Origin: an uncultured Veillonella sp.
Lineage (GTDB): Bacteria > Bacillota > Negativicutes > Veillonellales > Veillonellaceae
Length of the DNA stretch: 13,894 bases
Assembly (NCBI GenBank): GCA_934216375.1
Contig: CAKQBP010000014.1
Location: forward strand, 1-13,894
Direction of reading: 5' to 3'
Positions 1-6,841 of this stretch are shown here, piece by piece. A program made the translations under genes and the position numbers. Every line of letters starts with the position of its first letter. Positions within the stretch are counted from its first letter, which is position 1. The notes under the pieces were generated by a model, which made no database searches, had not been told where the DNA came from, and worked only from the letters and a program-made list of their open reading frames with translations.

Positions 1-143
1 TTTTACACATTATAATAAACTGTATAGTAGTGGCGCCATGCCCACCGTATGGGAAGGACTAGCCAGAGGCTAATCTGCTGGCTAGTCTTGATGCAAATTC
101 AGTCAAAACTACTTAGCCGCTCTCGCCTCTCCGCTCCTCTAAT
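1..143. other. Intergenic left edge with a structured, GC-richer segment
   Basis: I see no reading frame here with a ribosome binding site. A TATAAT box lies at 11-16. It is followed by a segment rich in short self-complementary pieces: CCAT/ATGG around 37-51, a strong stem-loop at 57-87, and AGTAGT (about 26-31) matched by ACTACT (about 109-114), which could close the whole block. The end, 116-140, is a pyrimidine-rich run on the plus strand. This could be the body of a small structured RNA or the 3' flank of something left of the window. I cannot match it to a known RNA family. Confidence 0.3.
57..87. other. 10-bp perfect stem-loop
   Basis: GACTAGCCAG at 57-66 is perfectly complementary to CTGGCTAGTC at 78-87, with an 11-base loop. 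No T-run follows on the plus strand, and only a short T/C-rich stretch on the minus strand, so it is not a convincing intrinsic terminator. It may be an internal helix of a larger structured RNA or a DNA palindrome. Confidence 0.6.
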
Positions 144-334
144 TATAAAAGCATATTGAGTAAATATCGAATGTAGCTTGTCATGGGGCCGCTCTGTATA
201 TTAGTAGGGTAAGTCGCTTTGCTATGGGACTAATTTACATCAGGTGTTATAAAAATGAAACTGGGTACCTCTGCAGCGACTTTACGAAGGACGGAGCAAA
301 GAAATACCTAGTTTTCTAAAAGCTTCCCCCATCA
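144..334 (+). repeat. Partial copy of nested palindromic repeat element
   Basis: The left arm, 144-188, starts TATAAAAGCATATTGAG and matches the left arm of the next copy (335-378) with few differences. After about 35 extra bases, a TATGGGACT stretch leads into a hairpin at 257-316 whose apical sequence matches that of the neighbouring copy. The right arm stops at CCCCCATCA (325-333), exactly where the next copy starts, so it looks truncated or interrupted by that copy. I see no coding sequence inside. The element type (MITE, REP-like or RNA-encoding) cannot be decided here. Confidence 0.65.
257..316. repeat. Hairpin with conserved apical core (copy A)
   Basis: GAAACTGGGTA at 257-267 pairs with TACCTAGTTTTC at 305-316, with one G:T pair and one bulged T. 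Between them lies the core TGCAGCGACTTT-A-CGAAG-G-ACGGAGCAAAG (272-301). Inside the core, CTTT (280-283) can pair with AAAG (298-301). The core is the same as in the hairpin at 400-472 except for two purine changes, while the outer stem sequences are unrelated. Confidence 0.7.
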
Positions 335-399
335 TATAAAAGCATATTGAGTAAATATCAGATGTAGCTTGTGATGGGACTGGTTAATAGCAGACGCTC

Positions 400-472
400 A
401 AATAATAAAAAGAGTTCCCTATGCAGCGACTTTGCGAAGAACGGAGCAAAGAGGGAACTCTTTTTATTATTT
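400..472. terminator. Strong bidirectional hairpin with branched apical core (copy B)
   Basis: The 21 bases at 400-420 (ending AAGAGTTCCCT) are perfectly complementary to 452-472. Directly stacked inside, CTTTGC (430-435) pairs with GCAAAG (446-451), leaving a 9-base bulge (421-429) and a 10-base loop. The arms end in A/T-rich tracts, so a transcript from either side gets a U-rich 3' end. It is the only strong candidate terminator seen downstream of the minus-strand reductase gene that stops at 546. The apical core is shared with 257-316, so it is also part of the repeat family. Confidence 0.75.
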
Positions 473-518
473 ATTAAGTTGTCGCAATCTAAGTGGGCCC
501 CATCACAAGCAACCCAAA

Positions 519-562
519 CATATTTACGCAAATGCTTTTACATATTTACTCAAATGCTTTTA
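519..562. repeat. Two tandem 22-bp modules
   Basis: CATATTTACGCAAATGCTTTTA-type modules occupy 519-540 and 541-562 and differ at one base (G or T at the tenth position). The complement of the second module contains the stop codon and last five codons of the reductase gene. One similar module, in the opposite direction, begins each left arm at 144 and 335. Confidence 0.85.
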
Positions 563-2099
563 TAAGATTCATGTAGTCCCCTTTATGCGTAAGTCTCCAG
601 GTCCCAAAGTCTGGTTCTGGGGATTGGTTTAGAATATTTGCTAAAGATTCCAAAAATTCTGGAATTTTTGTAGCTACAATATTGCCGGCCATTTTACCGA
701 AGTTTTCAGAGCCCATGTGTTCTGAGCCACCGTCTACAAGAATAAATGCTACCATAGGTTTCTTATCTACTAATTTTACAGCACCATGGAAGCCAATTTC
801 GCCGATTTGGTGTGTACCACAGGAGTGTGGGCAACCAGATATATGTAAACGAGGTAGTTTTCTTGTATCTACGCCCTTTTCTTCAAGGTGTGCGAAGATA
901 TCTTTCAAAAGACCGTTAGAGTCTTGCATTCCAATCTGACATATAGTAGAACCAACGCAAGATACGGAACGGCGGAAATCATTTTTAGCACTGTCATCAG
1001 TTAATTCCGCAATTTTGCGTGCTTCATCAGCGGTGAGATTGATGAAGAACAATGCTTGGTCTGGCGCAATACGTGCTTCTACTTGATCAAGTGTCACCGC
1101 ATAGTCAAGGGCCGCCAGCAAGTGTTCAACGTTCGCATCGCCACCTGCCGGATGATATTCTACATAGTATAACCCGTCTTGTTTTTGACGGTGAATACGA
1201 TAATTTTCCACAGAATCATCACGCTTACCAGTTTTTGTAATTTCATAAGCGTAATCAGCCGGATTAATACTTAGGTGTTCTACTTCTTTTACCATAGCTA
1301 GGGTTTCTTCATAGATCTTGATGAAAGCTTCCGCCCCACCCATTTCAGCAGGCATGTAACGAGTACGAGCCTTACCGCGGTTTTTGAAGTTACCATGGTT
1401 AGCAAAGACCATAAGCATAGCTTTCACATGGTACAAAACATCCTCAGGCGCTACATCATGTGCCACCGGAATACCAATACGAGGATTAGGACCAATACCG
1501 CCACAAGCATACACATCAAAAGTATTGTGTTTTGTTAAATTAAAACCTAGGTCCTTGAACGTAGAATGTGGGGTACTATCAAAACCATTATCTATGCCCA
1601 TTTTAAATTTGCGAGGAATCTTGATATAGAACATTTGCTCCATAAGAAATTCGCTAATTGCTGTTGCATACGGCGTAATATCTAGAGTTTCACGAGGATC
1701 AATGCCGCGTAAAATACTAGCCACCACATTGGGATTATCACCACCAGCACCACGGTTGTAAATACCGTGATCATAACATTCCTTATAGAGCTTTAATATT
1801 GTATCACCATCGAGGCCGTGCATTTGTAAGCATTGGCCGGTAGTGAAATGTACGTGTTGTAGGTTATATTTACGAATGGAGTCCGCTAAAAACTGCATGT
1901 GCTCGCGCGTCATGCGGCCACCATTGAAACGCCAACGGCTCATACCAGTATTTGCACCGCGCTCAGCGTAACTACCATAGGCACCAGACTGTCCTTTATA
2001 ATCTGCAATAGATAGTTCTTTCTTATAGAACTTATGTGTCATATCCTCAAACTTTGGATAATCTGCAATTAATCGATCTTTCAACTCTTGTGTAATCAT
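546..2099 (-). CDS. Siroheme/[4Fe-4S] nitrite/sulfite reductase (NirA/CysI-like)
   Basis: This 517-residue protein has the pseudo-duplicated layout of the assimilatory nitrite/sulfite reductase family, which reduces its oxyanion by six electrons (nitrite to ammonia or sulfite to sulfide) in the cytoplasm. The cofactor ligands are clear: C381 and C387 (CVGSTIC) with C423 and C427 (GCPHSCG), the C-x5-C ... C-x3-C pattern that holds the [4Fe-4S] cluster next to siroheme. The first siroheme half-domain carries HFTTGQCLQMHG (84-95), where most family members have TTRQ; here the arginine is glycine 88. The middle ferrodoxin-like linker (about 195-270) includes the GKARTRYM stretch. The start at 2099 has AGAGGG upstream. 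No FAD or FMN domain is fused, so electrons probably come from ferredoxin. Whether nitrite or sulfite is the substrate cannot be read from sequence. The last codons and stop lie inside a repeat arm. Confidence 0.88.
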   Translation of the reverse strand: MITQELKDRLIADYPKFEDMTHKFYKKELSIADYKGQSGAYGSYAERGANTGMSRWRFNGGRMTREHMQFLADSIRKYNLQHVHFTTGQCLQMHGLDGDTILKLYKECYDHGIYNRGAGGDNPNVVASILRGIDPRETLDITPYATAISEFLMEQMFYIKIPRKFKMGIDNGFDSTPHSTFKDLGFNLTKHNTFDVYACGGIGPNPRIGIPVAHDVAPEDVLYHVKAMLMVFANHGNFKNRGKARTRYMPAEMGGAEAFIKIYEETLAMVKEVEHLSINPADYAYEITKTGKRDDSVENYRIHRQKQDGLYYVEYHPAGGDANVEHLLAALDYAVTLDQVEARIAPDQALFFINLTADEARKIAELTDDSAKNDFRRSVSCVGSTICQIGMQDSNGLLKDIFAHLEEKGVDTRKLPRLHISGCPHSCGTHQIGEIGFHGAVKLVDKKPMVAFILVDGGSEHMGSENFGKMAGNIVATKIPEFLESLANILNQSPEPDFGTWRLTHKGDYMNLIKAFE

Positions 2100-2155
2100 A
2101 CTATTACCCTCTTGGCTTATATTTATTAAGCATAATTCGTAACTTTATAACGCTT

Positions 2156-2164
2156 AGTATACCA
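2156..2164 (-). promoter_or_regulatory. Extended -10 promoter element of the reductase gene
   Basis: On the minus strand this reads TGGTATACT, an extended -10 box (TGn plus TATACT) placed 57 bases before the start codon. I see no good -35 hexamer at the usual distance, which is tolerated with extended -10 boxes. The surrounding ATATATGGTATACTAAG block recurs almost unchanged upstream of tcyP. Confidence 0.5.
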
Positions 2165-2263
2165 TATATGCATAAGTATATTAGTAGCTAAGCTCACAAT
2201 TTCAATACCGATTCTTAATAATATAGTTTACAATCTGTAATAATTATCAATTTTAAAAAGGCA

Positions 2264-2316
2264 AAAAAGGCTGTAACCAAATGTGGTTTTACCACATTCA
2301 GCTACAGCCCCTTTTT
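2264..2316 (-). terminator. Intrinsic terminator after tcyP (possibly bidirectional)
   Basis: The outer stem pairs GGCTGTA (2269-2275) with TACAGCC (2303-2309), and an inner stem pairs AATGTGG (2280-2286) with CCACATT (2292-2298). On the minus strand it is followed by a long T-rich run, so it should end the tcyP transcript. On the plus strand it is also followed by TTTTT. Confidence 0.85.
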
Positions 2317-2349
2317 ATAATAATTTATATGATTAAGCGTTGCTAGTTT

Positions 2350-3741
2350 TTATACTCGACCTTCGTTAGGATTATTGTATGCATCCTTATCGATGGTTCC
2401 CATAATTTTGTCTACTACCAAAGCATTTGTTAATGACCCAGATACGTTCAAACATGTACGTCCCATGTCAATCAATGGATCGATAGCTAAAATTGGGCTA
2501 ATGGAGGTGAAGTACGCTCCAAGTCCTGTACCACTAAGGGATACAGATGCCGCCATTGTAGCCGTACCTGGCACGCCTGCGATACCAACAGAACCAATAG
2601 CAATAACGATAACACTCATGATATACATAGTCATATCGAATGGAATATTGGCTACATTAGAGATGTACACCACCACAAGTGCTGGGAACACGCCCGCACA
2701 ACCTTGCATGCCCGCAGTAGTACCGAAGGAAGCTACTGTATTAGCAGTTGTAGCATTTACACCAAGACGTTTTGTCAAAGTCTCTACAGTTAATGGCAAT
2801 ACCCCCATCGAAGAACGAGAAGTGAACGCCAATAAGAGTGGTGCTTTCGCTTTCTTGAAGTATGTAATCGGATTGTAGCCAAAGCTAGTAATCAAGATTG
2901 CTTGTACAACAAACATAATCAAAAGACCAACGTAAAGCAATACTACGAACAAGCCCATATCAAGAATAGCTTGTACACCGCGTGTTGCCAATGTAGAAGC
3001 TAACAAAGCAACTACACCATATGGCATAAGACCAATGATGAAATCAGCTACCCAAGAAATCAATTGGTGAAGTTCATCAAATAGTTTTGTGAACACCTCC
3101 ATAGAGTTTGTCCCTGTTTGTTTTAACAGACGAGCTACGCTACCCAAAATAATTGCAAATACAACAATGCCGATAACATTTGTTTCAGCAGCCGCTTGAA
3201 TTGGATTGCTTGGAATTAGTGCTCGGAATGTGTCAACCATAGGTTTGATTTCACGAATCTTCTTACCAGATTCAACAATATCAAAACCTTGACCTAAACC
3301 GAAGGCATTCCCCAAAATTAGGCCGACTATAGCAGCAACGGCTACCATGCCGAGATTTGTAGAAATCATAGCAACTACTAACTTTTTAAGGTTAGCACCT
3401 GCCTCCATGTGCAAAATAACGTGAACAATAGAGATAAAAACGATAGGAATAACAAGCATGCGGATTAAGTCGATGAAACCGCCCCCTACGAGAGAGAACC
3501 ACTTTGTACTTTCCTTGATGTAAACCACTTTGGATGGATCATCAGGGAAGCCTGCAATAATTTGGACCGCTATACCAAGTACGGCACCAGCAATAGTACC
3601 AATAATAACAAGATTACCGAAGGATGTGCCCTTGCGTTGCAATACATAAATACCAATTAACACGAGCACAAACACCGCGATAATACCAATACTTAGTGGA
3701 TTGCTTAACATGAGGTAATCTGTAAAGAATGGAATATTCAT
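2350..3741 (-). CDS. tcyP: L-cystine uptake symporter TcyP
   Basis: This 463-residue integral membrane protein belongs to the dicarboxylate/amino acid:cation symporter (DAACS/SDF) family and closely resembles the TcyP/YdjN branch that imports L-cystine. Family signatures are visible: AFTSRSSMGVLPL (305-317) forms the serine-rich re-entrant hairpin region, ASFGTTAGMQGCAG (337-350) follows, and DPLIDMGRTCLNVSGS (421-436) is the conserved C-terminal membrane segment with the substrate-binding Asp/Arg/Asn region. The length is usual for TcyP. Hydrophobic segments run throughout, and no signal peptide is needed. The start has AGAGGTG a few bases upstream. The gene is monocistronic, with its own promoter and terminator. 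Cystine import would supply sulfur and cysteine, which fits a reductase neighbour if that enzyme acts on sulfite. Glutamate or dicarboxylate transport is the alternative, but the resemblance to YdjN is stronger. Confidence 0.87.
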   Translation of the reverse strand: MNIPFFTDYLMLSNPLSIGIIAVFVLVLIGIYVLQRKGTSFGNLVIIGTIAGAVLGIAVQIIAGFPDDPSKVVYIKESTKWFSLVGGGFIDLIRMLVIPIVFISIVHVILHMEAGANLKKLVVAMISTNLGMVAVAAIVGLILGNAFGLGQGFDIVESGKKIREIKPMVDTFRALIPSNPIQAAAETNVIGIVVFAIILGSVARLLKQTGTNSMEVFTKLFDELHQLISWVADFIIGLMPYGVVALLASTLATRGVQAILDMGLFVVLLYVGLLIMFVVQAILITSFGYNPITYFKKAKAPLLLAFTSRSSMGVLPLTVETLTKRLGVNATTANTVASFGTTAGMQGCAGVFPALVVVYISNVANIPFDMTMYIMSVIVIAIGSVGIAGVPGTATMAASVSLSGTGLGAYFTSISPILAIDPLIDMGRTCLNVSGSLTNALVVDKIMGTIDKDAYNNPNEGRV

Positions 3742-3785
3742 AATACACCTCTTTAATTCATATCACAATAATAGGTTATGAACTT

Positions 3786-3813
3786 AGTATAGCATATATC
3801 GAAAAAAATACAA
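3786..3813 (-). promoter_or_regulatory. Promoter of tcyP
   Basis: On the minus strand TTGTAT (3808-3813) is followed after 16 bases by TATACT (3786-3791). TGC directly before the -10 makes it an extended -10 box. The -10 box lies 45 bases before the ATG. The block ATATATGCTATACTAAG is nearly identical to that upstream of the reductase gene. Confidence 0.7.
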
Positions 3814-3865
3814 GTATAATATTTAATTTTTGGTAACATTTAATGTATTCTGTAATATATACACC

Positions 3866-3898
3866 AAAAAGGCGATTTTCCAGAAGAAAATCGCCTTT
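3866..3898 (-). terminator. Intrinsic terminator of the lutABC operon
   Basis: A perfect 13-bp stem, AAAGGCGATTTTC (3868-3880) with GAAAATCGCCTTT (3886-3898), has a 5-base loop and a T-run on the minus strand. It lies about 20 bases after the lutC stop codon. It also sits just upstream of tcyP and so isolates that gene from read-through. Confidence 0.92.
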
Positions 3899-3917
3899 AG
3901 TAAATCTAGCTATTATA

Positions 3918-4646
3918 TTATCTGTTAACTAAGATATAAGTTACTTGGATAGGACCATGAGCACCATCTACAGTTACCAATTCGATATCTGCCGTACGGG
4001 ACGGACCAGAAATCAAGCAGATATTTGTAGGGAACTTAGCTGGATCGTTGTGATACCGTTCAGCCAAATGTTCCATTGTTTGTGTCATGCGAGGGTTGAT
4101 TGTATCAGTATACAACACAGCAATATGTGTTGTAGGCAACAAGCTAATCGCACGGCCAGAGTCCTCACCAGAAGCTTGTACTACAGTAGCAGTCTCCGCA
4201 ATACCGCAGTATGGGAATGTAATACCAATATCAGCATTAGCAGTATTAGAAATACATTCTTCACGACCTTTAGCTGGATCCCATTGGAAGTATGTACGAG
4301 TGCCACCATTATTAGCTGCATCTTGTTCGAACAATTCTTTTAATTTATATTCTTCTACTTCAGGAGAGCTTGGGAATACAATTTTACCGTTTCCCCAGTC
4401 TTCGATAGCTGCAAAAATTGTTTCACCTAGTTTGTCAGGTGTAGTTTCAACGAATTTTGTACCAACACGTTGACATTGTTCCTTAAACATTGTCAAAATT
4501 TGATCCCGACTCAAATCTTGGAACATAGTTTCTTGAGGACCATGGCTATAATCAAAGCCTTCTACAAAAGCAGGGCACATTTCTTGATCACGGCCTAATG
4601 CACGAGATAAACGTGCAATAAATTGATTACGTTTAGCTACATCCAT
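3918..4646 (-). CDS. lutC: Lactate utilization protein C (LUD domain)
   Basis: This 242-residue protein is the third component of the LutABC L-lactate oxidation complex, which converts L-lactate to pyruvate in the cytoplasm. The catalytic role of LutC itself is not settled. The LUD domain fills the C-terminal two thirds. Typical blocks are ADIGITFPYCGIAETATVV (138-156), SGPSRTADIE (213-222) and GAHGP (228-232). No cysteine cluster for an iron-sulfur centre is present, as expected for LutC. The start codon overlaps the lutB stop in a TAATG junction, so translation is probably coupled. GAAGGAG inside the end of lutB is the ribosome binding site. It is the last gene before the operon terminator. 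The family assignment is firm. Confidence 0.94.
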   Translation of the reverse strand: MDVAKRNQFIARLSRALGRDQEMCPAFVEGFDYSHGPQETMFQDLSRDQILTMFKEQCQRVGTKFVETTPDKLGETIFAAIEDWGNGKIVFPSSPEVEEYKLKELFEQDAANNGGTRTYFQWDPAKGREECISNTANADIGITFPYCGIAETATVVQASGEDSGRAISLLPTTHIAVLYTDTINPRMTQTMEHLAERYHNDPAKFPTNICLISGPSRTADIELVTVDGAHGPIQVTYILVNR

Positions 4647-6091
4647 TATTTTTTCTCCTTCTTCTTGTTCTTTTCATGTTCAGCATATAAATCACGGAAT
4701 TTCTTGAATTTCAAGGAACCCAACTCTTTAGACTTAGTCCAACCGTTCATAACTGGAATAGCTTGAGTCCATTCAGGCATGTTACCTTCTTTATTACTAA
4801 TTAAGTTCATACCGATAGCACCAGCTTTTGTGCCAAGATCAAATAATGTTGCATTACCGAACATCTTAGCAGCTGCTGTGAAGATAGCTTCTTCTGCTTT
4901 TGGACGAGTCTTTTCAATATCAGCCATGATATGACGGTGCTCCATCAACAATTCATGCAATGGAATAGCTACTGGACAGTTTTCTGTACATGCACCGCAT
5001 AATGTAGAAGCATATGGAAGATCGCCGGCTACATCGTAACCTTTGAATAATGGAGTCAATACAGCACCCATCGGACCTGGATATACAGAACCATATCCAT
5101 GACCGGAAACGTGACGGTATACAGGACAGATATTCATACATGCACCACAACGGATACAACGTAGCATTTCTTGGAATGTACCACCCAAGATGCCAGAACG
5201 GCCGTTATCAATAATGATGATATGAGTTTCTTCAGGACCATCAGCTTCACCAGGACGCGCAGGACCAGTCATCATGGAGAAGTAGTTAGAAATCTTAGAA
5301 CCTACTGCAGAACGGTTCAACATTTCCATCATAACATCAAGAGCTTTGAAATCAGGAACAATACGTTCTGTACCTAAGAAAATTAATTGAGTCTTAGGAA
5401 TAGAACTAGCCATACGACCGTTACCTTCGTTGGAAACGATTGTACATGTACCAGATTCAGCAACTGCAAAGTTACAACCATTAACACCTACATCAGCTTT
5501 TAAGAAGCGCTCACGTACATAACCACGTACAAAGTGAGTCATTTCCGTAGGGTTTTCAGTTCCTGTATAACCTAATTTTTCAGCAAAAATTTCACGGATT
5601 TTGTTACGTTCAAAATGAAGACCTGGTACTACGATGTGAGATGGAGGACTTACTGCAGTTTGCAAAATAAATTCAGCCAAGTCAGTTTCGTTAACTTCAA
5701 TACCAGCTTCTTCTAATACTTCGTTCAAACCAATTTCTTCAGTTAAGATAGTTTTGGATTTAACGATCATTTTTGCTTCGCGTTGGCGAAGGATATCTAA
5801 TGCAATTTGAGTCGCTTCTTTGTCATCGAACGCAAAGTGAACTTTAGAACCAGCTTTTTCAGCATTGTCAGCAAATTGACTTACATAGTAATCCAAGTTG
5901 TTAAGTACGTGATCGCGAATTTTAGCCGCTTCAGCGCGGAAATCTAACCATTCAGGAACATCCGCAACTACTGTATTACGTTTATCATAAAACACGTCTT
6001 GTGCTTTTTTAATAGCTGCAACTTTGAAATCGTCAGCCAAACATTCTTTTATACGTGTTTTATAGGGGCGATTGTCATATATAAGTGCCAT
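4646..6091 (-). CDS. lutB: Lactate utilization iron-sulfur protein B
   Basis: This 481-residue protein combines an N-terminal LUD domain (about 60-300, with NGCNFAVAESGTCTIVSNEGN at roughly 204-224) and a ferredoxin-like region with two clusters. C312, C315, C318 and C322 (CIRCGACMNIC) form one complete [4Fe-4S] motif; C365, C368 and C372 (CGACTENC) are the core of the second. A lysine-rich tail closes the protein. In the LutABC complex it is thought to carry electrons from lactate oxidation between LutA and LutC and an acceptor. The length is normal for LutB. AAGGAGGAG, directly after the lutA stop codon and only 12 bases of intergenic space, gives a strong start at 6091. The downstream end overlaps lutC by one base. 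Confidence 0.95.
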   Translation of the reverse strand: MALIYDNRPYKTRIKECLADDFKVAAIKKAQDVFYDKRNTVVADVPEWLDFRAEAAKIRDHVLNNLDYYVSQFADNAEKAGSKVHFAFDDKEATQIALDILRQREAKMIVKSKTILTEEIGLNEVLEEAGIEVNETDLAEFILQTAVSPPSHIVVPGLHFERNKIREIFAEKLGYTGTENPTEMTHFVRGYVRERFLKADVGVNGCNFAVAESGTCTIVSNEGNGRMASSIPKTQLIFLGTERIVPDFKALDVMMEMLNRSAVGSKISNYFSMMTGPARPGEADGPEETHIIIIDNGRSGILGGTFQEMLRCIRCGACMNICPVYRHVSGHGYGSVYPGPMGAVLTPLFKGYDVAGDLPYASTLCGACTENCPVAIPLHELLMEHRHIMADIEKTRPKAEEAIFTAAAKMFGNATLFDLGTKAGAIGMNLISNKEGNMPEWTQAIPVMNGWTKSKELGSLKFKKFRDLYAEHEKNKKKEKK

Positions 6092-6103
6092 GTCGTCTCC
6101 TCC

Positions 6104-6841
6104 TTAACGGCAGTTTAAGATTTCAGCAATATGCATAACTTTGATACGGCGATCAATTTCGCCTTCTTTATGAAGACGATCAAGCATACCAGCGATGTTC
6201 ATTAAGCACGCTTGGTCAGAACCGGAGATAACGTTGGCACCTGTGCCAGCAATTTCCAATGCTTTTTCGCGTGTCATAACTTCACTGATTTCAGGGTTTT
6301 TAACTGAGAAAGTACCGCCGAAACCACAGCAACGATCTGCACGTGGTAATTCAATCAAGTTGATATCTTTAACGTTTTTAAGGAGTTTGAAAGGAGGCTC
6401 TTTAATGCCCATCAAACGAGTTACGTGGCAAGATGTATGGTATGTAACAGATTCGTTAAAACGAGCCCCTACATCTTCAACACCTAATACGTCAGTAATA
6501 AATTGAGTGAATTCGTAAATTTTACCACTCAATCTTTCTGCGCGCGCCAACCACTCTGGTTGATCTTTTAAGAAATGATGATATTCATCGCGGATTGCAA
6601 AAGCGCAAGAACCGGACATGCTGACTACATATTCAGCGTTCTCAAAGCATTCGATTGTATTCTTAATTGCGTCCATAGCCGCGTCATTATAACCGGAGTT
6701 AGTGAACATTTGTCCACAGCATACTTGTTTCTTAGGTACTACAAGCTCACAACCTAATCTTTCAAGTACTTCTACACCAGCCATACCTACATGAGGGTAG
6801 AACATGTCAATCAAACACTGTTGGAAAAGATGAATTTTCAT
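6104..6841 (-). CDS. lutA: Lactate utilization protein A (CCG-domain Fe-S oxidoreductase)
   Basis: This 245-residue protein has two cysteine-rich CCG domains like those of heterodisulfide reductase HdrB and glycolate oxidase GlcF. The first has C9, C41-C42-G and C79; the second has C138, C171-C172-G (CCGFGG) and C212. These ligate non-canonical iron-sulfur centres. LutA is the first gene of the lutABC operon for L-lactate oxidation to pyruvate, a central reaction for lactate fermenters such as Veillonella. The length matches the family. The start at 6841 has GAGGAAG upstream. All key cysteines are present, so the gene looks intact. The long upstream AT-rich region probably holds its promoter, but I could not pick a convincing one. 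No lactate permease or GntR-type regulator gene lies in the window. Confidence 0.95.
   Translation of the reverse strand: MKIHLFQQCLIDMFYPHVGMAGVEVLERLGCELVVPKKQVCCGQMFTNSGYNDAAMDAIKNTIECFENAEYVVSMSGSCAFAIRDEYHHFLKDQPEWLARAERLSGKIYEFTQFITDVLGVEDVGARFNESVTYHTSCHVTRLMGIKEPPFKLLKNVKDINLIELPRADRCCGFGGTFSVKNPEISEVMTREKALEIAGTGANVISGSDQACLMNIAGMLDRLHKEGEIDRRIKVMHIAEILNCR

Larger units (their letters stand above)
335..564. repeat. Full copy of nested palindromic repeat element, about 230 bp
   Basis: Terminal inverted repeats bound it. The left arm TATAAAAGCATATTGAG... (335-359) matches the complement of 541-564. An inner pair, GCTTGTGATGGG (367-378) with its exact complement at 499-510, gives 12 perfect base pairs. 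Within these sits a perfect 21-bp hairpin stem (400-420 with 452-472). The right arm holds two tandem 22-bp modules and overlaps the last codons of the reductase gene. No transposase is present, so if this is mobile it is non-autonomous. It could equally be a structured-RNA or REP-like repeat. Confidence 0.75.

Noticed and set aside
1..545. Riboswitch or T-box leader
   Set aside because: I found no consensus of the cobalamin, SAM, TPP, THF, fluoride or T-box classes, and no plus-strand gene follows.
144..564. CRISPR array from the repeated TAAAAGCAT modules
   Set aside because: The copies are not regularly spaced, are in opposite orientations and have no unique spacers of constant length; no cas genes are present.
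371..632. Two overlapping plus-strand reading frames of 64 and 66 codons
   Set aside because: They run through the palindromic hairpin and the opposite-strand gene end, have no convincing ribosome binding site, and encode no recognisable protein.
2375..2878. 167-codon plus-strand frame opposite tcyP
   Set aside because: It lies entirely within the well-conserved TcyP coding region and shows no family features of its own.
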